Shown: in pieces, positions 53,698-64,000 of the stretch
Numbering within the stretch: the stretch's first letter is position 1
Layout of the letters: each line of letters begins with the position of its first letter
Assembly (NCBI RefSeq): GCF_009827315.1
Contig: NZ_WTYF01000004.1
Coordinates: forward strand, 124,001 to 188,000
Reading direction: 5' to 3'
DNA: 64,000 nt
Origin: Qipengyuania gaetbuli
GTDB lineage: Bacteria; Pseudomonadota; Alphaproteobacteria; Sphingomonadales; Sphingomonadaceae
Translations under genes and position numbers: made by a program
The notes under the pieces: model-generated
Database searches by the model: none
What the model saw: only the letters and a program-made list of their open reading frames with translations
Told to the model about the DNA's origin: nothing

Positions 53698-55386
53698 TCA
53701 GCACGCCTCCATAACGTAGAGACCGGGGGCGGGGTCCAGCGGTTCGTATTCCTTGTTCCCCAGTTTCGCGGGCGCTTTCTTCTGCTTGCCGGCGCGGGCC
53801 TGCACCCATTCCATCCAGTATGGCCACCAAGACCCTGAAACTTCTTCGGTTCCCTTCAACCACTCGTCCGCAGTGTCGGGCAGCTTCTTTTTCGGGTCCT
53901 TCTGCACATAATAGCGTGCCTTGGGGTTTCCGGGCGGGTTGAGAATCGCCTGCATGTGGCCCGAGTGCGACAGAACATAGGTAATGTCCTTCGAGCCGAA
54001 GAGCTGCGTCGAACGGTAAGTGGCTTTCCACGGGGTGATGTGGTCGGTCACGCCGCCGAGGATGAACAGGTCGCTCGTCACCTTCGACAAATCGACCTTG
54101 TGGCCGACCATTTCCACCTCGCCCTTCCTGGTGAAGGCCAGCGTTTCGAAGGCGTGCAGGAAATCACCCATCAGGGCGGCCGAGAGGTTGGTCGCATCGG
54201 CATTCCAGAACAGCACGTCGAATGCGGGCGGGTCCTGGCCAAGCAGGTAGTTGTTGATCACGTAGTTCCAGATCAGGTCGTTCGGGCGCAACCAGGCGAA
54301 GCCGCGCGAGAGGTCGTCACCCTTGATGACGCCCTTCTTGGCCGCGCGGCGCTTGGCAAGCGCGAGGCCGTTTTCGCTGACGAGAGAACCTGCCTCGATA
54401 TCGTTCTGCTTGGGGTGCAGCACGCAGACCATGAGCGTGAGCGCGCCGAGCAGATCGTCCTTGTCCGAGGCCATCTTGCTGGCGAGCATCGAGGCGGTCT
54501 GGCCGCCCGAGCAGCCTGCGGATACGTTGACCTTCTTCGAGCCGGTGATCTTGCTGACCGCTTCCATCGCCTCGCGGCAGGAACGGACGTAGTCGGTCAT
54601 GTCCCAGTGGCCCTGTTCCTTGCTGGGGTTCTTCCAGCTGATCACGAAGGTCTGGATTCCGTTGTCGAGCTGGTACTTCACCACCGATTTTTCGGGCGAC
54701 AGATCGTTGATGTACATCTTGTTGATCTGCGGCGGGATGGTGAGCTGCGGGATCTCGTAGACCTCGTCCGTGGTCGGGGCATATTGCACCAGTTCCATCA
54801 TCTCGGTGCGCAGGACGACCGAGCCCTTCGATGTCGCGATATTCTCGCCCAGCTTGAACGGCTTCTTGTCGACTTGGCTTACCATTCCCTTGTTATGGAC
54901 CATGTCGTCATAGGCGTTCTTGAGGCCCTTGATCAGGCTGAGACCGCCGCTGGTGATAGCCATCTTCTGGGCCGTCGGGTTACCGACCAGCGTATTGGTC
55001 GGGGCAAGCCCGTCGATGATGATATTCGAGATGAAGCGAGCGCGATCCTTCTCGAGCTCGTCGAGCTCAAGGTCCTCGAGCCATTTCGACGCGCCCTTCT
55101 GGACGGCGAGGTAGTACTGCATGCCGGCGCGCATGAAGGGGTTGTATTGCCAGGCCGGGTCCTGGAAACGCTTGTCTTTCGGATCGGGTGCAAGATCGCT
55201 CTGGCCGGTCATGATCTTGACCATGTCCTGGCCCATGTCCTGGCCGTGTTTCATCAGCCGCTGGGGATCCGATGCCGTTTCGCGCAGCATGACGGCAACC
55301 GCTCCGAAGATATCCTCGCGTGTAAGGCCGATAAGCGGGCCAAGAGCGCTGGTGGACTGGGCGGCTTCGTCTTCAAGCTGTGCCAT
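53698..55386 (-). CDS. phaC: Polyhydroxyalkanoate synthase
   Basis: This 562-residue enzyme polymerises 3-hydroxyacyl-CoA. The lipase-like box holds the catalytic cysteine C292 (SAGCSGGQTA), with D448 (GGVTDHITPW) and H477 (SHSGHMQA). An N-terminal PhaC domain and a tail with SGSWWPYWMEWV are present. Length and the lack of a phaE gene point to a class I/II enzyme. No phasin, phaA or phaB genes are adjacent. It leads the phaC-phaZ pair. Confidence 0.94.
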   Translation of the reverse strand: MAQLEDEAAQSTSALGPLIGLTREDIFGAVAVMLRETASDPQRLMKHGQDMGQDMVKIMTGQSDLAPDPKDKRFQDPAWQYNPFMRAGMQYYLAVQKGASKWLEDLELDELEKDRARFISNIIIDGLAPTNTLVGNPTAQKMAITSGGLSLIKGLKNAYDDMVHNKGMVSQVDKKPFKLGENIATSKGSVVLRTEMMELVQYAPTTDEVYEIPQLTIPPQINKMYINDLSPEKSVVKYQLDNGIQTFVISWKNPSKEQGHWDMTDYVRSCREAMEAVSKITGSKKVNVSAGCSGGQTASMLASKMASDKDDLLGALTLMVCVLHPKQNDIEAGSLVSENGLALAKRRAAKKGVIKGDDLSRGFAWLRPNDLIWNYVINNYLLGQDPPAFDVLFWNADATNLSAALMGDFLHAFETLAFTRKGEVEMVGHKVDLSKVTSDLFILGGVTDHITPWKATYRSTQLFGSKDITYVLSHSGHMQAILNPPGNPKARYYVQKDPKKKLPDTADEWLKGTEEVSGSWWPYWMEWVQARAGKQKKAPAKLGNKEYEPLDPAPGLYVMEAC

Positions 55387-55463
55387 GGGTATTCCGGGTC
55401 CCTTTCGTTCGTTCTTATGTCTGTATCACTAAGCCAACACGTGCCGCTGCGCCAGCGTTCCGA

Positions 55464-56771
55464 TTACCCGCGTGCTGCAATCATGTCGGCGATATCGACG
55501 AATTTTTCGCGCGGGGCGCCCTCGCGCGCTGCGGCAGCTTCGGCTTCCTCGATCTTTTGCCAGTCGCGGAACGTCACGATATCGAGCCCACGAGCCGCTG
55601 CCAGTTCGTCGAACCCCTCGCGCCCGCGCTTGCGACTGCCCTGTCCGATGTCCTCTGCCACGAGGTCGATGACGCCATATCCGTCGGGCCGGTTGGTGCC
55701 GATGGTGCCGGTAGGTCCGCGCTTGGCCCAGCCGACGCAGTAAAGGCCGGGAAGGATGCGGCCGTCGTCATTGGCGAACTTGCCCTGCCTTTCATCGAAC
55801 GGGACACCTTCGATCGAAGAACTGCGATAGCCGATGCAGCTGATGACCAGGTCGGCGGGCACGCGGTACGTCTCGCCGGTGCCAAAGGCGCGCCCTTTTT
55901 CGATTACCGTCTTCTCGACCTCGACCGCGCTGACCTTGCCGTCCTTGCCCTCGAAACTTACGGGGTTGGCGAAGAAATCGAACTCGATCCCGATCGGCGT
56001 CTCGCCGTGGATGCTGGCCGGGATTGCCGCGAAATCGCGTAGCAGCGTGACCGATTTGCGCAGGCCAGGCTCAAGGATGAGATCGTCGTCCACCGGCGGC
56101 ATGTCTTCGGGGTCCACCATCGGGCTGGCCCGTTCGAGATGCATGAGCTCGCCCAATTCCTTGGGCGTCATCATGATCTGGTGGGGGCCGCGCCGGCCAA
56201 GGATCGTCACCGTTTCGAGCTGCGAGCCCCGCAGCGCGGAAAGTGCGTGTTCGACGATGTCCGATCCGGCCATCTCGCCTTCCGTCTTGGACAGGATGCG
56301 GGCGACGTCGAGCGCGACATTGCCCATGCCGATGACAACCGCGTGCTTGCCGGAAAAATCGGGATCGAGCGCAGCGAAATCGGGATGTCCGTTGTACCAT
56401 CCGACGAAGGCCGCGCTGCCGAAGATGTTGCCGAGATCTTCGCCTTCGAGCCCCAGCTGGCGGTCATGCGGCGCGCCGGTGGCAAAGATCACCGCATCAT
56501 AGAGGTCCTGCAGCTCCGGCACGGTCACGTCGGTGCCCACGGTCACATTGCCGACAAAGCGCACATTTTCCGTGAGCGCTGTCTTTTCGTAGCGCCTCGC
56601 CACCGCCTTGATCGACTGGTGGTCGGGAGCGACGCCCGTGCGGATCAGGCCGTAAGGTACCGGGAGCTTGTCGAAAACGTCGATACGGGCATCATCGCCC
56701 CACTTTTTCCCTGCCGCTTCTGCGGCGTAATAGCCTGACGGACCTGAGCCGATAATGGCAATGTGACGCAT
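55464..56771 (-). CDS. Ferredoxin-NADP reductase-like flavoprotein (adrenodoxin reductase type)
   Basis: This protein of about 435 residues has the FAD motif IIGSGPSGYYAAE (6-18) followed by FDKLPVPYGLIRTGVAPDHQ, the marker of the adrenodoxin reductase/FprA group. The NADP motif VVIGMGNVALDVAR is near 150, and the C-terminal GWAKRGPTGTIGTNR is typical. It moves electrons between NADPH and ferredoxin. The ATG at 56771 gives the standard N-terminus. It diverges from the cyclic-di-GMP gene. Confidence 0.9.
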   Translation of the reverse strand: MRHIAIIGSGPSGYYAAEAAGKKWGDDARIDVFDKLPVPYGLIRTGVAPDHQSIKAVARRYEKTALTENVRFVGNVTVGTDVTVPELQDLYDAVIFATGAPHDRQLGLEGEDLGNIFGSAAFVGWYNGHPDFAALDPDFSGKHAVVIGMGNVALDVARILSKTEGEMAGSDIVEHALSALRGSQLETVTILGRRGPHQIMMTPKELGELMHLERASPMVDPEDMPPVDDDLILEPGLRKSVTLLRDFAAIPASIHGETPIGIEFDFFANPVSFEGKDGKVSAVEVEKTVIEKGRAFGTGETYRVPADLVISCIGYRSSSIEGVPFDERQGKFANDDGRILPGLYCVGWAKRGPTGTIGTNRPDGYGVIDLVAEDIGQGSRKRGREGFDELAAARGLDIVTFRDWQKIEEAEAAAAREGAPREKFVDIADMIAARG

Positions 56772-56953
56772 CTGCGGTCCTCTCCCCCGCTGAATGAAAA
56801 GCGACAATGCCTTCGGACGCGGCACTGTGCAAGCATGCGCCAAGCCGCGCTCACAGGTCGGTTCGATGGTTATGCATTGGGTAAGTATTTTCCACTAGGA
56901 AACGCGCAACGCCCGGCCTGGATCGGGAAACGGGATTGCAATCGGATATTGGA

Positions 56954-59182
56954 ATGAGCGGATTTTTCTCGAAACGGTCGAAAGCCAAGGCGGGGGCATC
57001 GGGCAAAGGCGGCAAGGTCGCAGCTGCCAACGATGCCGAGGAGCCCCATATGCTCTCGCGCCTCGAACTGCTCGAAAGTTTCGAGAACGCCGGACTGGGC
57101 TGGTTCTGGGCCAGCGACAGCGAAGGCCGCCTGATCTACCTCTCGCCTGCCGCACTCAAGGAACTGGGTGTTTCGGAAGCCGATGTGGTGGGCGCACCGT
57201 TGGCGGAATTCTTCCTGCAGGACGAAGAGAGCACGCGCGAAGGACGTCCGTTCAAGTTCGTAATATCGGCGCGAGGCTCCATCTCGCACCACCCGGTCCA
57301 GATTGCCGGGGGCGGCAAGGAAAGCGGCCAGTACTGGGAACTGACCGGCGTCCCGCAGTACGATGAAGAGCGCAATTTCCTAGGCTACCGAGGAAGCGCC
57401 AAGGATATCACCGCATCCCGCTCGTCACGCCTAGATGCGGAGCGAATGGCCGAGTTCGATTCCCTTACCGGCCTTGCGAACCGGCATCGTATGAACAAGC
57501 GGCTGGAGTCGACCCTGAAGGCGTTCCAGGCCTCGCAGCGCAGTTGTGCGTTGCTGATGCTCGACCTCGATCGGTTCAAGCAGGTCAATGACACGCATGG
57601 CCACCCGGCTGGCGACGAACTGCTCAAGCAGGTGGCGAACCGCATCGAACGGATCATTGGTAACAAGGGCGAGATCGCGCGCCTCGGCGGTGACGAGTTC
57701 CAGATCATGTTGCAGGACATGGACGACCGCGCAGAGCTTGGTGAACTGGCCGACCGCCTGATCAAGATGATCTCGCAGCCGTACCAGATCAACAACACCC
57801 GCGTGTCGATCGGTACATCGGTGGGCGTGGCGGTGTCGCCTTTCGATGGCGTTGAGCCCGACGAACTGGTGAAGGCTGCCGACCTCGCGCTCTATGGCGC
57901 GAAAGCCAAGGGCAAGGGTTGCTATCGGTTCTACAATATCGACATGCGGGACGGCGCGCAGACCCGCAGCCGTATCGAGATGGACCTGCGCGCGGCAATC
58001 GAAAACGGCGATCTGCGGATGTATTACCAGCCGATCGTCAAGGCGAAGGATCACACGCTCCACTGCCTGGAAGCGCTGATGCGCTGGGAGCATCCGGAGC
58101 GCGGTTTCATCCCGCCGTCGCAGTTCATTCCCGTTGCCGAGGAAATCGGCATGATCACGGAACTCGGTGATTGGGCCCTGCGTGAAGTTTGCCGAGAGGC
58201 CGCCGGATGGCCTTTCGAACTGCGGGTTGCCGTCAACGTATCTGCTATCCAGTTCGCAAATGACGACTTCCCGAAGAAGGTGAAGGAAATCCTCTATGAA
58301 ACCCGCATGCCGGCGGGACGTCTGGAGCTCGAGATCACGGAAAGCGTTTTCGTCGGCGATGCCGACAGGACGCAGACGATGTTCGAGGAACTGAAGCGGA
58401 TCGGCGTCCGCCTTGCGCTGGATGACTTCGGTACGGGATATTCCTCGCTCAGCTATCTGCAGAAGGCTCCATTCGACAAAATCAAGATCGACCGTGCCTT
58501 CGTTCAAGGCGCGACGGAGAAGGGTAACAACAACCCGGCGATCATGTCGGCGATCGTAAATCTGGCGGAATCCCTCGGCATGGAAACCGTGGCAGAGGGG
58601 GTCGAAACCAAGGACGAGCTCAATCTCGTCGAGGAACGCGGGGCCAGTCATATCCAGGGCTTCATTTTCTCTACAGCGATCAGCAACGAAGAACTGCACG
58701 AGCGCCTTGATAGCCAGGAACTGAAATACGAGGCCCGCGGGCCCGAAAGGTTCCGCGCCGAACGAAAGAGCGTTTATCGCCGTGTCGGCATGATCCACGA
58801 GGACCACCGGTATCACGTGGTTATGCGCGACTTGTCCAAGACAGGCGCCCGCGTGGAGGGCCTGCTGAACGTCCCGATCGGTACCCCCGTGGTCCTGGAC
58901 CTGGGTGGCGGACAGCTGGCGGTTGCAACCGTCCGCCGGTCGGATCAATTCACCCAAGGGCTGGAATTCGAAACACCGCTCATCAGCGACGGCTCCGACG
59001 GCCTTTGCACGCGGCATCGTGTCTCGCCCTATGAGATCGCGGCGGCCGCCAACCAGCCGCTCGCAAGCCTTCCGGAAGATCCTTACGCAATACTGATGGC
59101 TGAAAATCTGGCCAACGGCACCCGCAAGCAGTTCATGGAAGTCGACATCACCAATCGGTCGCGCCAGAAAAAAGCCGGTTGA
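56954..59182 (+). CDS. PAS-GGDEF-EAL-PilZ protein, catalytic motifs intact
   Basis: This protein of about 742 residues has no membrane segment. PAS domain (about 38-150, ENAGLGWFWASDSEGRL); GGDEF domain with intact GGDEF at 245-249 and no RxxD inhibitory site; EAL domain with E373-A-L, LDDFGTGYSSL, KIDRAF and ETVAEGVET, all as in active phosphodiesterases; C-terminal PilZ domain with RKSVYRR and DLSKTGARVEG that should bind cyclic di-GMP. It may both make and break cyclic di-GMP, tuned by the PAS and PilZ ends. A TTG at 56936 is an alternative start. Confidence 0.92.
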   Translation: MSGFFSKRSKAKAGASGKGGKVAAANDAEEPHMLSRLELLESFENAGLGWFWASDSEGRLIYLSPAALKELGVSEADVVGAPLAEFFLQDEESTREGRPFKFVISARGSISHHPVQIAGGGKESGQYWELTGVPQYDEERNFLGYRGSAKDITASRSSRLDAERMAEFDSLTGLANRHRMNKRLESTLKAFQASQRSCALLMLDLDRFKQVNDTHGHPAGDELLKQVANRIERIIGNKGEIARLGGDEFQIMLQDMDDRAELGELADRLIKMISQPYQINNTRVSIGTSVGVAVSPFDGVEPDELVKAADLALYGAKAKGKGCYRFYNIDMRDGAQTRSRIEMDLRAAIENGDLRMYYQPIVKAKDHTLHCLEALMRWEHPERGFIPPSQFIPVAEEIGMITELGDWALREVCREAAGWPFELRVAVNVSAIQFANDDFPKKVKEILYETRMPAGRLELEITESVFVGDADRTQTMFEELKRIGVRLALDDFGTGYSSLSYLQKAPFDKIKIDRAFVQGATEKGNNNPAIMSAIVNLAESLGMETVAEGVETKDELNLVEERGASHIQGFIFSTAISNEELHERLDSQELKYEARGPERFRAERKSVYRRVGMIHEDHRYHVVMRDLSKTGARVEGLLNVPIGTPVVLDLGGGQLAVATVRRSDQFTQGLEFETPLISDGSDGLCTRHRVSPYEIAAAANQPLASLPEDPYAILMAENLANGTRKQFMEVDITNRSRQKKAG

Positions 59183-59232
59183 TCGGGGACATTTACGCTT
59201 GGTGTTAGGCTAAAAATAACCATTCCGGCCTA

Positions 59233-59266
59233 GACCTCGTAAAGAGAGTTCAACGTTTTCGAGGTC
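59233..59266 (+). repeat. Inverted repeat before the second GGDEF gene
   Basis: GACCTCG (59233-59239) and CGAGGTC (59260-59266) form a perfect 7-bp inverted repeat with a 20-base loop, ending eight bases before the ATG at 59275. It could fold over the translation start or be a protein site. Confidence 0.35.
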
Positions 59267-59274
59267 GACCCGCC

Positions 59275-61461
59275 ATGGGGGCCATGCCCTTTTCCAACCT
59301 GTTTTCCTCGCGCAAGGACGCGGGCGATCTGGTGGGCCAGAGCAATTTCTCTGCCTCCGACAAGGCGCGGATCGTCGACGAAATCGAAGCGAGCGGCGTC
59401 CTGGGCTTCTGGGCCACCGACCGCCAGGGCAACATTGCCTATATTTCGCCGGCCATTGCCGTGCGCCTCGGTGCGACGCAGGAATCGCTGATTGGTACGC
59501 CGCTTCAGCAGGTTCTCATCCCTATCGAGGGCGAGACCGATGGGCGTTCGCTCGGCCTGAAGCTCAACACCCGAAAATCCTTCGCCAACCTGTCGACACA
59601 GGCGCAGGCGCCGGACAATGACGCGGTGCTCAGCCTTTCCGGCCGCGCGCTTTACGACGAGCAGACCGAATTTTCCGGGTTCCGCGGCAGTGTGGTCGAC
59701 GTAACCGAAGAATTCCGCGCCGAGGAGGAGGCAAACCGCCTGGCCAAGTTCGATTCGCTGACCGGCCTCGCAAATCGGCACCGGATGGAACAGCGCATCG
59801 ATTCCACGCTGCATGCCTTCTGCGCCGCCAAGCGAACCGCTGCGCTGATGATGCTCGACCTCGACCGGTTCAAGCAGGTCAACGATACGCTCGGCCATGC
59901 CGCCGGCGACCAGTTGCTACAGCAGGTCGCGGACCGCCTTCGCAGCGCTGTCGGCAGCCGCGGCGAGATCGGGCGTCTCGGCGGCGACGAATTCCAGGTC
60001 CTCATCCCCGACATGGACGACCGCGGCGAGCTGGGCGAAATCGCCAAGAAGATCATTCAGATGCTCTCGCAGCCTTATTCGGTCGAAGAAGGCCGCTGCA
60101 CCATCGGTTGCTCCGTCGGGGTGGCGATCGCTCCCTATGACGGCGTCAAGCGCGAGGAACTGACTCGTGCGGCAGACCTAGCGCTGTATGCGTCGAAAAA
60201 CGGCGGACGCGGCCAGTTCCGCTTCTATGCGGCAGACCTCGAACACGAAGCCAATCTGCGCAAGCGTATGGAGGAAGACCTCGCGAGCGCGATCGAGAAT
60301 GGCAATTTCACTATCGAATACCAGCCTGTGGTCGAGCTGGGCTCGAACAAGGTTATCGGCCTCGAGGCAAAATATTCCTGGGAAGACGAGGATCGCGGCC
60401 GCGTCTCGCCCGACACTTTCCTCCCGATTGCGGAAGGCAGCCGCCTGATCGTTCCGATCGGCGAGTGGGCATTGCGCAGGGCCTGCGAGGACGCAGTGAA
60501 GTGGCCGGGTGGCCTCCGCCTCTCGCTCAACATCTCGCCGGTTCAGTTCGAAGCCAACGGATTTGTCGAGCTGGTCGGCAAGATACTGGACGAAACGGGC
60601 CTCGATCCGTCGCGTCTCGAACTCGAACTCAACGAGTCGGTCCTGCTCGGCGATGCCTCCAAGGTCGACGCTGCCCTCGGTCAGCTGTTCAAGCTGGGCG
60701 TGCGGCTGACGCTTGACCAGTTTGGCACGGGCATGTCCTCGCTTGCCTATCTGCGCCGGGCTCCGTTCAATACGCTCAAGATCGGCGCGAAGTTCTTCGA
60801 ACCGGTATTGGGCAACGATCTCGGCGACATGGACCTCGTGCGTGCTGTGGTGGCTCTCGCCAATGCCATGGGCATGGAAACGGCCGCATCTGGCGTGCAC
60901 GCCCTGCCGCTGATGGAAGAGCTGCACCATCTCGGCGTGATCCAGGTTCAGGGGTTCGTATTCTCCGACGCCATCGGTCACGACGCCGTCATGCAGGAAA
61001 TCACGAGCGGGGAGTGGGTGCTCAAGCCTACCGACCAAGGAAGCCAGCGCGCCAATCGCCGCACCGTTTTCCGCCGCATCGGCCTGATCCACGAAGACCA
61101 CTATTACGACGTGACGCTGCGCAACCTGTCGCGCACGGGGGCCATGATCGAAGGGCTCGAAGACGTGCCAGTGGGTACGATGTTCGTGCTCGATTTCGGT
61201 GGCGGCCAGCTGGCTGTATGCACCGTGCGCCGGACGATGGGGGACACGCAGGGTCTCGAATTCGAGCAGGAACTGGTCGACGACGGGGCGGGCGGTCTTT
61301 GCACCCGGCACCGTGTCAGCCCCTACGAACTTGCTGTTGCCGGCGCGCCCTTGCAGGCCCTTCCGGCCGGCAAGCATGCGATGGCAGACCAGGCGCCGGC
61401 CAATGCCGGTTTCGCCAAGTTCAAGCTCTCGCCCAACGCGCCCAGCCAGAACCAGAACTGA
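59275..61461 (+). CDS. PAS-GGDEF-degenerate EAL-PilZ protein (paralogue of the upstream gene)
   Basis: This 728-residue paralogue of the preceding protein has the same domain order. PAS at about 35-140; GGDEF motif intact at 236-240, also without RxxD; PilZ with RRTVFRR and NLSRTGAMIEG. The EAL domain has lost key residues: E364-A-K instead of EAL, D481-Q482 instead of DD before FGTG, KIGA instead of KIDR, and ETAASGVHA instead of ETVAEGVET. It is therefore probably a cyclase or sensor without phosphodiesterase activity. It follows its partner by 92 bases. Confidence 0.92.
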   Translation: MGAMPFSNLFSSRKDAGDLVGQSNFSASDKARIVDEIEASGVLGFWATDRQGNIAYISPAIAVRLGATQESLIGTPLQQVLIPIEGETDGRSLGLKLNTRKSFANLSTQAQAPDNDAVLSLSGRALYDEQTEFSGFRGSVVDVTEEFRAEEEANRLAKFDSLTGLANRHRMEQRIDSTLHAFCAAKRTAALMMLDLDRFKQVNDTLGHAAGDQLLQQVADRLRSAVGSRGEIGRLGGDEFQVLIPDMDDRGELGEIAKKIIQMLSQPYSVEEGRCTIGCSVGVAIAPYDGVKREELTRAADLALYASKNGGRGQFRFYAADLEHEANLRKRMEEDLASAIENGNFTIEYQPVVELGSNKVIGLEAKYSWEDEDRGRVSPDTFLPIAEGSRLIVPIGEWALRRACEDAVKWPGGLRLSLNISPVQFEANGFVELVGKILDETGLDPSRLELELNESVLLGDASKVDAALGQLFKLGVRLTLDQFGTGMSSLAYLRRAPFNTLKIGAKFFEPVLGNDLGDMDLVRAVVALANAMGMETAASGVHALPLMEELHHLGVIQVQGFVFSDAIGHDAVMQEITSGEWVLKPTDQGSQRANRRTVFRRIGLIHEDHYYDVTLRNLSRTGAMIEGLEDVPVGTMFVLDFGGGQLAVCTVRRTMGDTQGLEFEQELVDDGAGGLCTRHRVSPYELAVAGAPLQALPAGKHAMADQAPANAGFAKFKLSPNAPSQNQN

Positions 61462-61525
61462 GCGTATTGCGGCGCTCTAATTCCGGCTGACAGCGCAGTT
61501 TTGCGCCGCTAAAGGCGCTGGCGTA

Positions 61526-63343
<1,818 letters not shown>

Positions 63344-63582
63344 CGAGCGAAGGCGCCTAACGCCGGAGCTTGGCTAGCCAAGGGACAAGTTAGAAGCCGG
63401 TGCGCGTCAGCGCATCGCGAGCTTCGGCCAGCGGGTGCGCCTGCGCAACCCGACTGACGTCACGTGACGCATGGAGCGATTGCGCCAGCAATCGCGGAAC
63501 GGCGCGTGGCGGACCTTTTCGAACAGCTTTGCAGCATTCGGCGCTAGGAAAACTGAGCGCTTTCAGTCTAACACGATGAGTA
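63344..63582. repeat. Palindrome-rich spacer after lepA
   Basis: Three perfect palindromes or stems occur in 130 bases: CTTGGCTAGCCAAG (63369-63382), GTCACGTGAC (63459-63468), and GCGATTGC/GCAATCGC with loop GCCA (63476-63495). Base composition falls toward the right end. A minus-strand open frame (63390-63701) covers much of it but overlaps the next gene and looks like a shadow or a fragment. No T-run marks a terminator for lepA. Confidence 0.5.
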
Positions 63583-64000
63583 ATGGCCGAGCAGCTTCCA
63601 ATAAATCCACTTCTCTTGGTTTGGGCACGTGAGCGCGCAGGATTAAGTGCTGAGGAAGCCGCGCAAAAGTTCCGACGCTGGGCGGACTGGGAGGCGGGCA
63701 ACGCGTTCCCGACTTACCCGCAGCTCGAGCAGCTCTCCGATGCATTTAAGGTCCCCATCGCGGTGTTCTTCTTTCCGGAGCCACCCGAGGTCCCATCGAT
63801 CAACGAGACCTTTCGAACTCTGCCAGAAGAGACCCTCGACGAACTGCCCAGCCGTTTGCGCATTCTCCTGCGCAAAGCAAAGGCCATGCAGCTTAACCTC
63901 GCGGACCTGACTGACGGAAGGAATCCGGCAGAGCGTATGATCACTCGCGACCTAACGTTCCCCGCGAACGTAGACATCGCGGAGATGGCGGCGGTGGTGC
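63583..64000 (+). CDS. XRE-family protein, probable ImmA/IrrE metallopeptidase regulator (partial)
   Basis: The visible 139 residues begin MAEQLPINPLLLVWARERAG. They contain a short XRE-type helix-turn-helix (LSAEEAAQKF, WADWEAGNAFPTYPQLEQLS) and FKVPIAVFFFPEPPEVP. That last segment is characteristic of regulators with a following ImmA/IrrE zinc-peptidase domain, here beyond the right edge. Such genes are frequent in mobile elements and often stand next to toxin genes. Codon use (ATA, TTA, AGT) is less GC-rich than upstream, which suggests transfer. Confidence 0.75.
   Translation, partial: MAEQLPINPLLLVWARERAGLSAEEAAQKFRRWADWEAGNAFPTYPQLEQLSDAFKVPIAVFFFPEPPEVPSINETFRTLPEETLDELPSRLRILLRKAKAMQLNLADLTDGRNPAERMITRDLTFPANVDIAEMAAVV

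Noticed and set aside
63390..63701. A 103-residue minus-strand gene after lepA
   Set aside because: It overlaps the XRE gene by about 120 bases and has no ribosome site. Its C-terminal end looks protein-like, but this is not enough to call a gene.

Overview
The window is about 64 kb of GC-rich bacterial chromosome, densely coding on both strands. Several features point to an alphaproteobacterium of the Sphingomonadales, most likely an Erythrobacteraceae member (Erythrobacter, Qipengyuania or Altererythrobacter type). These are a separate F0 operon with paired b and b' subunits, the aroA/cmk/rpsA and ffh/rpsP/rimM/trmD/rplS neighbourhoods, a TIGR02300 (FYDLN-acid) protein, acidic tails on S16 and L9, and frequent TTG/GTG starts. 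This placement is inferred from protein character and synteny, not from a search.

Layout. 1-8 kb: the end of a TPR protein, radC, a YdbH/YnbE/YdbL envelope-lipid operon, and the F0 ATP synthase operon (atpI-like, a, c, b', b) closed by a clear terminator. 8-15 kb: a PepSY membrane protein, a quinone-oxidoreductase-like MDR, gloB, rpsA, a small exported protein, cmk, a small membrane protein and aroA. 15-22 kb: a TIGR02300 protein, tRNA-Ala(GGC), then ffh, rpsP, rimM, (TrxR-like and nitrilase genes), trmD and rplS, followed by a gene-free stretch with tandem hairpins and an unexplained minus-strand terminator. 22-36 kb: an S9 peptidase, asd, a lipoprotein, a marR-emrA-emrB efflux operon, a four-gene overlapping operon (DsbA-like, GFA, alpha/beta hydrolase, membrane protein), an M2 dipeptidase, and a beta-propeller/RimB-like/RimK operon. 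36-41 kb: an SDR, a three-gene fimbria-like cluster without an usher, AMP nucleosidase and rpsF-rpsR-rplI. 41-49 kb: a DUF808 protein, a divergent MurC/Mpl-like and LdcA pair (peptidoglycan recycling), fabD-fabG, dnaN and a DUF2855 protein. 49-57 kb: an MDR, a D-aminoacylase-type amidohydrolase, an MFS transporter, a PHA depolymerase-like hydrolase, PHA synthase and a ferredoxin-NADP reductase-type flavoprotein. 57-64 kb: two tandem PAS-GGDEF-EAL-PilZ proteins, lepA, a palindrome-rich spacer, and the start of an XRE protein that looks like the N-terminus of an XRE/ImmA-IrrE regulator.

Most of the window is housekeeping sequence. The best candidates for something new are the paralogous cyclic-di-GMP proteins, the second of which has lost several EAL catalytic residues; the structured minus-strand RNA candidate downstream of rplS; the usher-less fimbria-like trio; and the beta-propeller/RimB/RimK operon. 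No CRISPR array, prophage or insertion sequence was recognised. The last 650 bases look like the edge of an accessory region.
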